DNA of 64,000 nucleotides from Mycolicibacterium sphagni (GCF_002250655.1 NZ_NOZR01000026.1:27452-91451), one strand, 5' to 3'. Shown: positions 51,855-61,591, counted from the stretch's first letter. Translations and numbers: made by a program. Notes: a model not told the origin generated them from the sequence alone.

Positions 51855-54800
51855 ATGCCCAGGAGTGTCGGGCTGTACAACCCCGCCTTTGAACACGATT
51901 CGTGTGGTGTAGCGATGGTTGTGGACATCCACGGCCGTCGCAGCCGCGACATCGTGGACAAGGCGATCACCGCCCTGCTGAACCTCGAGCACCGCGGCGC
52001 CGCCGGCGCCGAGCCGAACAGCGGCGACGGCGCGGGCATCCTGCTGCAGGTTCCCGACGCCTTCCTGCGCGCCGTCTGCGAGTTCGAACTGCCCGCCGAA
52101 GGCTCGTACGCCACGGGCATCGCTTTCCTGCCGCAGTCCTCCCGTGACGCGGTCACCGCCTGCGAGGCCGTGGAGAAGATCGTCGAGGCAGAGGGCCTCG
52201 AGGTCATCGGCTGGCGCGACGTTCCCACCGACGACTCCTCGCTGGGCGCGCTGTCCCGCGACGCGATGCCGACCTTCCGTCAGGTGTTCATCGGCGGCGC
52301 ATCGGGCATGGACTTGGAGCGCAAGGCCTACGTGATCCGCAAGCGCGCCGAGCACGAGCTGGGTTCGAAGGGCCCGGGCCAGGACGGCCCCGGGCGCGAA
52401 ACAGTATATTTCCCAAGCCTTTCCGGCCAGACGTTCGTCTTCAAGGGCATGCTGACCACCCCGCAGCTCAAGGCCTTCTACCTGGATCTGCAGGACGAGC
52501 GGCTGGAAAGCGCACTGGGCATCGTGCACTCCCGGTTCTCGACCAACACTTTCCCGTCGTGGCCGCTGGCGCATCCGTTCCGCCGGGTCGCGCACAACGG
52601 CGAGATCAACACCGTCACCGGCAACGAAAACTGGATGCGTGCCCGCGAGGCCCTGATCGACACCGACGTCTTCGGTACCGACGTCGACAAGATCTTCCCG
52701 GTCTGCACCCCGGGCGCGTCGGACACCGCTCGCTTCGACGAGGTGCTCGAACTGCTGCACCTCGGCGGGCGCAGCCTGGCCCACGCCGTGCTGATGATGA
52801 TCCCGGAGGCCTGGGAGCGCAACGAGTCGATGGACCCCACTCGGCGGGCGTTCTACCAGTACCACGGCTCGCTGATGGAACCGTGGGACGGACCGGCGTC
52901 GGTGTGCTTCTCCGACGGCACCGTCGTGGGTGCGGTCCTCGACCGCAACGGACTGCGCCCGTCGCGGATCTGGGTCACCGAGGACGGACTGGTGGTGATG
53001 GCCTCCGAGGCCGGTGTGCTCGACCTGGACCCCGCCAAGGTGGTCAAGCGGTTGCGTTTGCAGCCAGGCCGCATGTTCCTCGTCGACACGGCCCAGGGCC
53101 GCATCGTCTCCGACGAGGAGATCAAGGCCGAACTGGCCGCCGAGCAGCCGTACCAGCAGTGGCTTGACGACCAGCTCTTCCACCTCGACGACCTGCCGCA
53201 GGGCCCGTACGTCCGGATGCCGCACCACCGGGTCGTGCTGCGCCAGCAGGCCTTCGGTTACACCTACGAGGAGCTGAACCTGCTGGTCGCGCCGATGGCG
53301 CGGGCCGGAGCCGAGCCGCTGGGCTCGATGGGTACCGACACCCCGATCGCGGTGCTCTCCGCGCGGCCGCGAATGCTGTTCGACTACTTCCAGCAGCTGT
53401 TCGCTCAGGTGACCAACCCGCCGCTGGACGCCATCCGCGAAGAGGTGGTGACCAGTATCCAAGGCACGGTCGGGCCGGAAGGTGACCTGCTCAACCCGAC
53501 CCCGCAGTCGTGCCACCAGATCGCGCTGCGCCAGCCGATCCTGCGCAACCACGAACTGGCCAAGCTCATCAACCTCAACCCCGAGGACACGGTCCGGGGC
53601 CGCAAGCACGGTATGGCCTCGGCGGTCATCCGATGTCTGTATCCGGTCGCCAAGGGTGGCGAGGGCCTGCGCCGTGCGCTCGACGACATCCGCGACGCCG
53701 CGTCGAAGGCCATCGCCGACGGGGCGCGGATCCTGATCATCTCGGACCGGGAATCCAACGAGAACCTGGCGCCGATCCCGTCGCTGCTGGCGGTCTCGGC
53801 CATTCACCACCACCTGGTCCGCACCCGGGCTCGTACCCAGGTCGGTCTGGTCGTGGAGGCCGGTGACGCTCGCGAGGTTCACCACATGGCGGCCCTGGTC
53901 AGCTTCGGCGCCGCCGCGATCAATCCCTACATGGCGTTCGAGTCGATCAGCGACATGATCGACCGCGGCCTGATCGAGGGCATCAGCCGCGAGACGGCCC
54001 TGCAGAATTACATCAAGGCCGCCGGCAAGGGTGTGCTCAAGGTGATGTCGAAGATGGGCATCTCCACCCTGGCGTCCTACACCGGCTCCCAGCTGTTCCA
54101 GGCCATCGGGATCTCCCAGCAGGTGCTCGACGAGTACTTCACCGGGCTGAGCTGCCCGGTCGGCGGGATCGACCTCGACGACATCGCCGCCGACGTGGCC
54201 ACCCGCCACCAGCTGGCCTACCTGGACCGCCCCGACGAGCGCGCCCACCGCGAGCTCGAGGTCGGCGGCGAATACCAGTGGCGCCGCGAAGGCGAATACC
54301 ACCTGTTCAATCCGGACACGGTGTTCAAGCTGCAGCACTCCACCCGCACCGGGCAGTACACGGTGTTCAAGGAATACACGAAGCTGGTCGACGACCAGAG
54401 CGAGCGGATGGCCTCGCTGCGTGGCCTGCTGAAGTTCAAGGACGCCAAAGTCAGTGGGCGCCAGGCCATTTCCATCGACGAGGTGGAGCCTGCCAGCGAG
54501 ATCGTCAAGCGGTTCTCCACCGGCGCGATGAGCTATGGCTCCATCTCGGCGGAGGCGCACGAGACGCTGGCGATCGCGATGAACCGCCTTGGGGCACGGT
54601 CGAACTCCGGTGAGGGTGGCGAGGCCACCAGCCGGTTCGAGCACGACCCGAACGGTGACTGGCGGCGCAGCGCGATCAAGCAGGTGGCCTCCGGCCGCTT
54701 CGGTGTGACGTCGCACTACCTGACCAACTGCACCGACATCCAGATCAAGATGGCCCAGGGCGCCAAACCCGGTGAGGGCGGCCAGCTTCCGGGCCACAAG

Positions 54801-56438
54801 GTCTACCCGTGGGTGGCCGAGGTACGGCACTCCACGCCAGGCGTCGGCCTGATCTCACCGCCGCCGCACCACGACATCTACTCGATCGAGGATCTGGCGC
54901 AGCTGATCCACGACCTGAAGAACGCCAACCCGCAGGCCCGCGTGCACGTGAAGTTGGTCAGCGAGAACGGTGTCGGCACGGTCGCCGCCGGCGTCTCCAA
55001 GGCGCATGCCGATGTGGTGCTGATCTCGGGGCACGACGGCGGTACCGGCGCGACTCCGCTGACGTCGCAGAAGCATGCCGGGGCGCCGTGGGAGCTCGGC
55101 CTGGCCGAGACCCAGCAGACCCTGTTGCTCAACGGGCTGCGCGACCGGATCGTGGTGCAGGTCGACGGCCAGCTCAAGACCGGCCGCGATGTCGTGATCG
55201 CCGCACTGCTGGGTGCCGAGGAGTTCGGCTTCGCCACCGCGCCGCTGGTGGTGTCGGGCTGCATCATGATGCGGGTCTGCCACCTCGACACCTGCCCCGT
55301 GGGCGTGGCCACCCAGAACCCGGTGCTGCGTGAACGCTTCAACGGCCAGCCGGAATTCGTCGAGAATTTCTTCCTGTTCATCGCTGAAGAGGTGCGCGAA
55401 CTGATGGCGCAGCTGGGCTTCCGCACCGTCAACGAGATGGTCGGCCAGGTCAACGCGCTGGACACCGCGCAGGCTGCCGAGCACTGGAAGGCCCATAAGC
55501 TGGACCTGACCCCGGTGCTGCACGAGCCGGATTCGGCCTTCATGAACCAGGATCTCTACTGCAGCTCCCGCCAGGACCACGGTCTGGACAAGGCGCTGGA
55601 TCAACAGCTGATCGCGATGAGCCGCGAGGCTCTGGATTCGGGTACCCCGGTGCGATTCTCGACCGCGATCGCCAACACCAACCGCACCGTCGGAACCATG
55701 CTCGGCCATGAGTTGACGAAAGCGTATGGGGCCAACGGCCTTCCGGATGGCACCATCGACATCACGTTCGACGGCTCGGCGGGCAACAGCTTCGGGGCGT
55801 TCGTGCCCAAGGGTGTGACGCTGCGGGTTTACGGCGACGCCAACGACTATGTCGGGAAGGGCCTCTCGGGCGGGCGGATCGTGTTGCGCCCCTCGGACAA
55901 TGCACCGGCTGGCTATGTGGCCGAGGACAACATCATCGGCGGCAACGTAATCCTGTTCGGAGCCACCAGCGGTACCGCGTTCATCCGCGGCTCGGTGGGG
56001 GAGCGGTTCGCCGTGCGCAACTCCGGTGCGCACGCTGTGGTCGAGGGCGTGGGCGACCACGGCTGCGAGTACATGACCGGTGGCCGGGTGGTCATCCTCG
56101 GTGAGACCGGGCGCAATTTCGCGGCGGGCATGTCTGGCGGCATCGCTTACGTGTATGACCCCGAAGGCAAGCTGCCCGACAACCTCAACACCGAGATGGT
56201 GGACTTCGACGAGTTCGACGATGCCGACATCGAGTGGCTGCGCGACATCATCGCCGCGCACGTTGATGCCACGGATTCGGTTGTGGGCCAGCAGATTATG
56301 GCTGACTGGTCCGGACAGGTAGGGAAATTCGTGAAAGTGATGCCGCGCGACTACAAGGCGGTCCTGCGGGCGATCGCCGTGGCCGAGGCTGCAGGCAAGG
56401 ACGTCGACGAGGCGATCATGGCGGCTGCTCATGGCTGA
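51855..56438 (+). CDS. gltB: Glutamate synthase (NADPH) large subunit
   Basis: The 1527-residue enzyme makes two glutamates from glutamine and 2-oxoglutarate. It starts MPRSVGLYNPAFEHDSCGVA, where Cys17 is the class II amidotransferase nucleophile after leader removal. A central helical domain follows, then an FMN barrel with SNSGEGGEATSRFEHDP and PGEGGQLPGHKV, the 3Fe-4S cysteines in GCIMMRVCHLDTCPVG near residue 1135, and a C-terminal beta-helix with repeated Gly (YVGKGLSGGRIV). The end overlaps gltD by 8 bp. ATG 51855 is preferred to a GTG 18 bases upstream. Confidence 0.97.
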   Translation: MPRSVGLYNPAFEHDSCGVAMVVDIHGRRSRDIVDKAITALLNLEHRGAAGAEPNSGDGAGILLQVPDAFLRAVCEFELPAEGSYATGIAFLPQSSRDAVTACEAVEKIVEAEGLEVIGWRDVPTDDSSLGALSRDAMPTFRQVFIGGASGMDLERKAYVIRKRAEHELGSKGPGQDGPGRETVYFPSLSGQTFVFKGMLTTPQLKAFYLDLQDERLESALGIVHSRFSTNTFPSWPLAHPFRRVAHNGEINTVTGNENWMRAREALIDTDVFGTDVDKIFPVCTPGASDTARFDEVLELLHLGGRSLAHAVLMMIPEAWERNESMDPTRRAFYQYHGSLMEPWDGPASVCFSDGTVVGAVLDRNGLRPSRIWVTEDGLVVMASEAGVLDLDPAKVVKRLRLQPGRMFLVDTAQGRIVSDEEIKAELAAEQPYQQWLDDQLFHLDDLPQGPYVRMPHHRVVLRQQAFGYTYEELNLLVAPMARAGAEPLGSMGTDTPIAVLSARPRMLFDYFQQLFAQVTNPPLDAIREEVVTSIQGTVGPEGDLLNPTPQSCHQIALRQPILRNHELAKLINLNPEDTVRGRKHGMASAVIRCLYPVAKGGEGLRRALDDIRDAASKAIADGARILIISDRESNENLAPIPSLLAVSAIHHHLVRTRARTQVGLVVEAGDAREVHHMAALVSFGAAAINPYMAFESISDMIDRGLIEGISRETALQNYIKAAGKGVLKVMSKMGISTLASYTGSQLFQAIGISQQVLDEYFTGLSCPVGGIDLDDIAADVATRHQLAYLDRPDERAHRELEVGGEYQWRREGEYHLFNPDTVFKLQHSTRTGQYTVFKEYTKLVDDQSERMASLRGLLKFKDAKVSGRQAISIDEVEPASEIVKRFSTGAMSYGSISAEAHETLAIAMNRLGARSNSGEGGEATSRFEHDPNGDWRRSAIKQVASGRFGVTSHYLTNCTDIQIKMAQGAKPGEGGQLPGHKVYPWVAEVRHSTPGVGLISPPPHHDIYSIEDLAQLIHDLKNANPQARVHVKLVSENGVGTVAAGVSKAHADVVLISGHDGGTGATPLTSQKHAGAPWELGLAETQQTLLLNGLRDRIVVQVDGQLKTGRDVVIAALLGAEEFGFATAPLVVSGCIMMRVCHLDTCPVGVATQNPVLRERFNGQPEFVENFFLFIAEEVRELMAQLGFRTVNEMVGQVNALDTAQAAEHWKAHKLDLTPVLHEPDSAFMNQDLYCSSRQDHGLDKALDQQLIAMSREALDSGTPVRFSTAIANTNRTVGTMLGHELTKAYGANGLPDGTIDITFDGSAGNSFGAFVPKGVTLRVYGDANDYVGKGLSGGRIVLRPSDNAPAGYVAEDNIIGGNVILFGATSGTAFIRGSVGERFAVRNSGAHAVVEGVGDHGCEYMTGGRVVILGETGRNFAAGMSGGIAYVYDPEGKLPDNLNTEMVDFDEFDDADIEWLRDIIAAHVDATDSVVGQQIMADWSGQVGKFVKVMPRDYKAVLRAIAVAEAAGKDVDEAIMAAAHG

Positions 56439-57897
56439 CCCGAGTGGCTTCCTGAAATTCACCAAGCGCGAGACCCCGGCTCGCCGGCCGGTCGACCTGC
56501 GGCTCAAGGACTGGAATGAGGTCTACGAGGACTTCTCCCACACCACCCTGGAAGCTCAGGCGTCGCGGTGTATGGACTGCGGAATCCCGTTCTGCCACAA
56601 CGGTTGCCCGCTCGGCAACCTGATTCCGGAGTGGAATGACCTGGTCTACCGGGACCGGTGGCGCGACGCGATCGAGCGGCTGCACGCCACCAACAACTTC
56701 CCGGAGTTCACCGGGCGGCTGTGCCCGGCGCCGTGTGAGGCCTCCTGCGTGCTGGGTATCAACCAGGATCCGGTGACCATCAAGCAGGTCGAGGTCGAGA
56801 TCATCGACAACGCCTTCGACGAGGGCTGGGTTGTCCCGATGCCGCCCCACGTCATCACCGGCAAGAAGGTCGCCGTCGTCGGCTCCGGGCCCGCCGGGCT
56901 CGCCGCCGCCCAGCAGCTGACCCGTGCCGGACACGACGTCACGGTCTTCGAGCGGGCCGACCGCATCGGCGGTCTGCTGCGCTACGGCATCCCCGAGTTC
57001 AAGATGGAGAAGCGCCATATCGACCGGCGCCTGGCCCAGATGGAGGCCGAGGGCACCAAGTTCCGTGCCGGGGTTAACGTCGGCGTCGACATTTCGGCCG
57101 ATCAGCTGCGTGCCGACTTCGACGCGGTGGTGCTCGCCGGCGGCGCCACCGACTGGCGCGACTTGCCGATCCCCGGTCGCCAGTTCGAGGGCGTGTACCA
57201 GGCCATGGAGTATCTGCCGTGGGCCAACAAGGTTCAGCAGGGTGACCCGGTGCTCGACGAGGCCGGCCAGCCGCCGATCACCGCCAAGGACAAGAAGGTC
57301 GTGATCATCGGTGGCGGCGACACCGGCGCGGACTGCCTGGGCACGGCGCACCGACAGGGTGCGACCAGCATCCACCAGTTCGAGATCATGCCGCGCCCGC
57401 CAGCCGACCGCTCTCCGTCTACGCCGTGGCCCACGTACCCGCTGATGTTCCGGGTGTCCTCGGCGCACGAGGAGGGTGGCGAGCGGGTGTTCGCGGTCAA
57501 CACCGAGAAGTTCACCGGCGACGAAGGCAAGGTCACCGGGCTTCGTGCGCACGAGGTGGTGATGAAGGACGGCAAGTTCGAGAAGGTGGAAGGCACCGAC
57601 TTCGAACTCGAGGCCGACCTGGTGCTGCTGGCGATGGGCTTCGTCGGTCCGGAACGGCCGGGGCTGCTCACCGACCTGGGCGTGGAACTGAACGAGCGCG
57701 GAAACGTCACCCGTGACAAGGATTTCGCCACCTCAGTAAAGGGTGTCTTCGTTGCTGGTGACATGGGCCGTGGCCAGTCTCTGATCGTGTGGGCGATCGC
57801 TGAGGGCCGGGCCGCGGCCGCCGGCGTCGACCGCTACTTGATGGGGCACACTGCTCTGCCTGCCCCGATCAAGCCGACGGCCGTTCCCCAACGCTGA
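56431..57897 (+). CDS. gltD: Glutamate synthase (NADPH) small subunit
   Basis: The 488-residue subunit carries electrons from NADPH through FAD and 4Fe-4S centres to GltB. N-terminal cluster cysteines are in CMDCGIPFCHNGCPLG and LCPAPCEASCVLG. The FAD fold VVGSGPAGLAAAQQL starts near residue 149, the NADPH fold VIIGGGDTGADC near 292, and the C-terminal FAD signature GVFVAGDMGRGQSLIVWA near 442. It starts inside the gltB end (8-bp overlap), giving coupled, equal expression. Confidence 0.97.
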   Translation: MADPSGFLKFTKRETPARRPVDLRLKDWNEVYEDFSHTTLEAQASRCMDCGIPFCHNGCPLGNLIPEWNDLVYRDRWRDAIERLHATNNFPEFTGRLCPAPCEASCVLGINQDPVTIKQVEVEIIDNAFDEGWVVPMPPHVITGKKVAVVGSGPAGLAAAQQLTRAGHDVTVFERADRIGGLLRYGIPEFKMEKRHIDRRLAQMEAEGTKFRAGVNVGVDISADQLRADFDAVVLAGGATDWRDLPIPGRQFEGVYQAMEYLPWANKVQQGDPVLDEAGQPPITAKDKKVVIIGGGDTGADCLGTAHRQGATSIHQFEIMPRPPADRSPSTPWPTYPLMFRVSSAHEEGGERVFAVNTEKFTGDEGKVTGLRAHEVVMKDGKFEKVEGTDFELEADLVLLAMGFVGPERPGLLTDLGVELNERGNVTRDKDFATSVKGVFVAGDMGRGQSLIVWAIAEGRAAAAGVDRYLMGHTALPAPIKPTAVPQR

Positions 57898-58072
57898 GCG
57901 GGCTTCCGCCGCCCAGACCTCACTAATCACTGCCGCCCCACCCGAATCATCCGATTATTTACCGGCGCGCCTATTGCAGTTTGCGGTGTGATCTGTATCT
58001 AATTGCTGGAGCGGGTGCTGCGGTAAAGTGGGGACCCGGTAAGACCGAGATTCGACCACAGGAGTGATCCTT

Positions 58073-58213
58073 GTGTACATCAACCCGATATCTCGCACCC
58101 GGGTCGGGCGTATAGCCTGGTCTTTCTTCCGCCACCCTGTGAAGAGCCGCGAGTTCCCGGCCAAGCAAGAGCGCCTGGTCACGCGCGCCGAACTCGTGCA
58201 CTACGGGTTCTAG
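58073..58213 (+). CDS. 46-residue basic protein, conserved-looking
   Basis: GTG at 58073 follows GGAG by 8 bases and opens a 46-codon frame starting VYINPISRTRVGRIAWSFF and ending VTRAELVHYGF. A GTG 9 bases earlier is an alternative. The peptide has Arg/Lys spread along it and one short aromatic-hydrophobic run (IAWSFF), perhaps membrane-binding. The strong start context and codon pattern support a real gene. A similar tiny gene after gltD (Rv3857c) exists in M. tuberculosis as I recall, but identity is unproven. Confidence 0.55.
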   Translation: MYINPISRTRVGRIAWSFFRHPVKSREFPAKQERLVTRAELVHYGF

Positions 58214-58236
58214 CGGGGTTCTAGCGAGGTTCTAGC
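58206..58236 (+). repeat. Triple direct repeat GGTTCTAGC
   Basis: GGTTCTAGC occurs three times, about every 11 bases, starting at the stop codon of the 46-residue gene. Each copy brings a TAG in a different frame. It may be slippage expansion of the gene end or a protein-binding array; no dyad is present. Confidence 0.6.
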
Positions 58237-58316
58237 AACCGATTTTGCCGGCGGGTGAAGCCGTTTCGGCTTTGCCCGTCGTTACCAGGCTGTTATCTGG
58301 CGGAGTGACCAGTCGC

Positions 58317-59183
58317 TCACGCCGAGCGAGGCACCGATGCCGTCAGCCCCGAATCTCGGATGGCTTCGGCGAGCGGCTCCAGCACAGCGGGATCGTGTGG
58401 CGGCGGCAGATAGACGATCGCCAGATCCAGCCCTTCGGCAGCCAGCGCGGCGGCTTCGTCGATCGCCTTCGCGTAGTCGTGGTCCGCGCTGAGCCGGACG
58501 TGAGCGGAATGCATGATCTCTGACGCGTCGCGGCCGATGTCGGCGCAATGGGAGGCCAGCACGTCGCGCTTGTGGGCGAATTCCTCCGGCGTGCCGCCCG
58601 CGAAATTCCAGTGCTGGGCGTATCTGGCAACGATGCGCAGGGTGCGCTTCTCCCCGCTGCCGCCGATGCAGATCGGCGGATGCGGCCGCTGCGGGCCCTT
58701 GGGCTCGTTGCGCGCATCCTTCAGTTGGTAGTACGTGCCGTTGAAGTCGGTGGTCTCCTGGCTGAGCAGTCCGATGAGCACCTGGCAGCCTTCTTCGAAG
58801 CGGTCGAGACGCTCCTTGATACTGCCCAGCTCGATGCCGTAGGCCCCGGATTCCTCTTCGTTCCAGCCGGCGCCGATGCCCAGCTCCAGCCGTCCGCCGG
58901 AGATGATGTCGACCGCGGCAGCCATGTTCGCGAGCACTGCGGGATGCCGGTAATGGATTCCGGTGACCAGGTTGCCCAGCCGCAACCGGGTGGTCGCCTG
59001 CGCGAGCGCGGTCAGCGTGGTCCAACCTTCCAAGCACGGGCCGGTCGAGTCGGAGAAGATCGGATAGAAGTGGTCGAACGTCCAGCCGGAGTGGTACACG
59101 TCGATGCCGTCGGCGGCCTGCCAGACCGCCAGCATGTCGGCCCACGTGGTGTTTTGCGGTGATGTTTTGAAGGCGAATTCCAC
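58317..59183 (-). CDS. LLM-class F420-dependent oxidoreductase
   Basis: The 288-residue protein starts MEFAFKTSPQNTTWADML. Family blocks are VYHSGWTFDHFYPIF, LGNLVTGIHYRHPAVLANMA, SGGRLELGIGAGWNEEES and ICIGGSGEKRTLRIVARYA, which place it in the F420-type luciferase-like group. It is last of four minus-strand genes (ArsR, SulP transporter, membrane protein, this enzyme) with gaps of 33 bp or less, so it is probably under ArsR control. The substrate is unknown. Confidence 0.88.
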   Translation of the reverse strand: MEFAFKTSPQNTTWADMLAVWQAADGIDVYHSGWTFDHFYPIFSDSTGPCLEGWTTLTALAQATTRLRLGNLVTGIHYRHPAVLANMAAAVDIISGGRLELGIGAGWNEEESGAYGIELGSIKERLDRFEEGCQVLIGLLSQETTDFNGTYYQLKDARNEPKGPQRPHPPICIGGSGEKRTLRIVARYAQHWNFAGGTPEEFAHKRDVLASHCADIGRDASEIMHSAHVRLSADHDYAKAIDEAAALAAEGLDLAIVYLPPPHDPAVLEPLAEAIRDSGLTASVPRSA

Positions 59184-59215
59184 TGAACCGAGCTTAGCCC
59201 GGTTGGCTGGCAGAA

Positions 59216-59497
59216 CTATGCGGCGTCGACTGTCGACCTGTGCGGCGGGCCGTAATACACAGCCTCGCCGATACGGGCTTGCTCACGTCGCAGCGTCTGC
59301 GCGATCGCGCACACCAGCAGCCACTGCGCGGACCCGACCACGACGAGAGGCCACAGCGCACCTGCCAGAAGTGCGGGAACGAATCCGGTATGCACCGACT
59401 CCTGGGTCCTTTGAGACCAGGCGGCGAGCACGACGGCGCTGCCGGCAACCAGGGCTGCAATGCAGAGGTATCCGATCACCCACTGGAATGCAGACAT
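59216..59497 (-). CDS. Small two-helix membrane protein
   Basis: The 93-residue protein has TM helices near residues 6-26 (WVIGYLCIAALVAGSAVVLAA) and 42-66 (ALLAGALWPLVVVGSAQWLLV), and a basic C-terminal tail with TLRREQARIGEAVYY. I recognise no family. It starts 9 bp after the SulP gene and ends 32 bp before the LLM gene, so it belongs to the same transcript. It might be a small transporter partner. Confidence 0.72.
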   Translation of the reverse strand: MSAFQWVIGYLCIAALVAGSAVVLAAWSQRTQESVHTGFVPALLAGALWPLVVVGSAQWLLVCAIAQTLRREQARIGEAVYYGPPHRSTVDAA

Positions 59498-59506
59498 GTG
59501 GGCTTT

Positions 59507-61165
59507 TTACCCAGCCGCATCCACGGATAAACCCTGGGAGCTGACATGCGAGCGCGCGTGGGCGATGGCGTCGTCGAGGGCGTCGATCAGGTGGTTTTCG
59601 TGCCGCAATGCCTCGACGATGCCCATGTTCGCCAGCAGGGCCATGTGCTCTGGCTGGACACCCTTGATGATGACGGTGATGCCGCGCGACTCGAGATCCG
59701 CGGCGATCTCGGCGAGTGTGTGGGCACCGGTGGCGTCCAGCATCCCCAATTGCGACATGCAGATGATCACGGCCGACACATCCGGATGGGCGGTGATCGC
59801 GCTCGAAAGGCGCTCGGCCGCGCCGAAGAACATCGCGCCGTCCAGCCGCAGCAGGGCGATCTCGTCGTCGCCGGGCTGATACGGACCAGGCAGGTCCTCG
59901 CGGACGACGCTGCTGCGGCGCGCTACCGTGCGTAGCGCGAAGAAGGCCGCGATGAGGATACCGATCTCCACTGCTTCGATCAGGTCGAAGCAAACGGTGA
60001 CGACGGCGGTGAGCACAAATGCCAGCGCGTCCGAGCGGGTCGAGCGGACGATCTTGCGAACAGTGCTACCCGAGATCATCCGAAACGACGTCACGATGAG
60101 CACACCGGCCAAGGCGGACAACGGAATTGCCGCGACCGGCCCGGTGGCCAGATACACCACCGCGAGCAACAGCAGCGAGTGCACGATGGCCGACACCCGG
60201 GTGCGGGCCCCCGCGCGCACGTTGACCGCAGTGCGGGCGATCGCGCCGGTGGCCGGCATGCCGCCGAAGATCCCGGACGCCATCGACGCCAGGCCCTGTC
60301 CGACAAGTTCGCGGTCCGGATCGTAGGGGCCGGTTGGCGACATGGTGGCCGCCACGCGCGCCGACAGCAGCGATTCGATTGCGGCGAGCGCAGCGATGGC
60401 CACCGCGGCCCCGATCAGCGTGCGCAGCGCGCCGGGGTCAGCGTGCGGCATCAGGGGCGCTGGCAGATGCGACGGCAAATTCCCGATCGTGCCGACCGGA
60501 ACGTGGAAGGCCACCACAACGACGGTCGCCACAACCACGGCGGTCAGCGACGCGGGAATCTCGCGGTGCAGTCGCGGCAGACCCACCATGAACAGGGCGA
60601 TAGAGCCCACGACCGCCAGGGTGCGCCAGGCCGACGACCAATCGGCGTGGACGATGACCGTCCAGGCCGCGGGCAGAGTGCGTTGCCCGGCGGGGGCCGC
60701 GACGCCGAAGGCGGCGGGCACTTGCTGCAGGAAGATGATCGCCGCGATGCCGAGCGTGAAACCCTCGATCACCGGCCAGGGAATGAACGTCACCGCACGG
60801 CCCAGGCCGGTGATCCCGGCGGCCAGCACGATGACGCCGGCCAGCACGGTGACCAGTGCAACGCTGCCGATGCCGTGCTGGGCCACGATCGGAGCCAGTA
60901 CCACCGCCATCGCGCCGGTAGGCCCGGATACCTGGACATGTGAACCGCCGAACACCGCCGCGACCAGTCCAGCGACCACAGCAGTGATCAACCCGGCGGC
61001 CGCGCCGACCCCGGAGCTGATCCCGAAGGCCAGCGCCAGCGGCAGAGCCACCACGCCCACCGTGATCCCGGCGAGGATGTCGCGCCGCCAAGACCGGGGC
61101 AGATCGGCGTAGTCACTGCGACGGGGCAGTAGCCGAGACAGCTGGCCGGCCGCCGTGGCGATCAT
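59507..61165 (-). CDS. SulP-family anion permease with STAS domain
   Basis: The 552-residue transporter has a sulphate-permease core with 11-12 hydrophobic segments (residues about 30-420). It includes VALPLALAFGISSGVGAAAG, GSHVQVSGPTGAMAVVLAPI and FGGMPATGAIARTAVNVRAG. A C-terminal STAS domain from about 445 includes IALLRLDGAMFFGAAERL and VIICMSQLGMLDATGAHTL. Substrates of the family range over sulphate, bicarbonate and dicarboxylates. Its ATG overlaps the ArsR stop, so the two are translationally coupled and the repressor likely controls transport. Confidence 0.92.
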   Translation of the reverse strand: MIATAAGQLSRLLPRRSDYADLPRSWRRDILAGITVGVVALPLALAFGISSGVGAAAGLITAVVAGLVAAVFGGSHVQVSGPTGAMAVVLAPIVAQHGIGSVALVTVLAGVIVLAAGITGLGRAVTFIPWPVIEGFTLGIAAIIFLQQVPAAFGVAAPAGQRTLPAAWTVIVHADWSSAWRTLAVVGSIALFMVGLPRLHREIPASLTAVVVATVVVVAFHVPVGTIGNLPSHLPAPLMPHADPGALRTLIGAAVAIAALAAIESLLSARVAATMSPTGPYDPDRELVGQGLASMASGIFGGMPATGAIARTAVNVRAGARTRVSAIVHSLLLLAVVYLATGPVAAIPLSALAGVLIVTSFRMISGSTVRKIVRSTRSDALAFVLTAVVTVCFDLIEAVEIGILIAAFFALRTVARRSSVVREDLPGPYQPGDDEIALLRLDGAMFFGAAERLSSAITAHPDVSAVIICMSQLGMLDATGAHTLAEIAADLESRGITVIIKGVQPEHMALLANMGIVEALRHENHLIDALDDAIAHARSHVSSQGLSVDAAG

Positions 61166-61539
61166 GTCGGATTTCCGACCGGGGGTAATGCGTCGAAGGC
61201 CTCGAGCTGTTGGTGTCGCGCTTTGAGGGTGTCGGCCAGAAAGCTGCGGGCAGTTACGAGCAGCTCCCGGATCGAGGGATGGGCGAGCCGGTAATAGACC
61301 GCGTTGCCGACACGTTCGGCTGACACGACGTCGTGGCGTTTGAGGACTGCCAGGTGTTGGGAGAGCAGCGTGGGCTCGATATCGGTGGCGGCGAGGATCT
61401 CGCTGACCGCGGTGGGCTGGGCATTGGCCGACAGGATCTCCAGGACGCGGATGCGGGCGGGGTGGGCGAGGGCCTTGAAGAGGTTCGCCTTGATTTCGTA
61501 GAGCGGCCGTTCGCCGCCGCCGGGAGAGCTGGTCGGCAC
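61162..61539 (-). CDS. ArsR-family transcriptional regulator
   Basis: The 125-residue winged-helix repressor has LFKALAHPARIRVLEILSAN at the start of the fold and an HTH with EPTLLSQHLAVLKRHDVVSA, then the wing VGNAVYYRLAHPSI. The metal-site CXC of ArsR proper is absent; there is no cysteine, so it may sense something other than arsenite or use other ligands. It heads an operon with a SulP transporter (ATGA overlap) and has a dyad upstream. It diverges from the PHP gene. Confidence 0.92.
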   Translation of the reverse strand: MPTSSPGGGERPLYEIKANLFKALAHPARIRVLEILSANAQPTAVSEILAATDIEPTLLSQHLAVLKRHDVVSAERVGNAVYYRLAHPSIRELLVTARSFLADTLKARHQQLEAFDALPPVGNPT

Positions 61540-61573
61540 TGCGTCCTCGAATTAATAGTTGATGGATTTATGG

Positions 61574-61591
61574 ATTGAGTAAATTCTCAAT
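61574..61591. promoter_or_regulatory. Candidate ArsR operator
   Basis: ATTGAG-TAAATT-CTCAAT is an inverted repeat with 6-bp arms, 34 bp before the ArsR start in an unusually A/T-rich patch. ArsR/SmtB repressors often bind such 6-base arms. The site lies between the divergent ArsR operon and PHP gene. Confidence 0.5.

Noticed and set aside
51768..54830. A 1020-codon open frame on the minus strand opposite gltB
   Set aside because: It is the mirror of a strongly coding GC-rich gene. Its translation is Arg/Gly/His/Val-rich and has no family motifs, while gltB on the other strand is unmistakable.
54855..56507. A 550-codon minus-strand open frame opposite the gltB end
   Set aside because: Same reason: low-complexity composition and full overlap with conserved gltB and gltD sequence.
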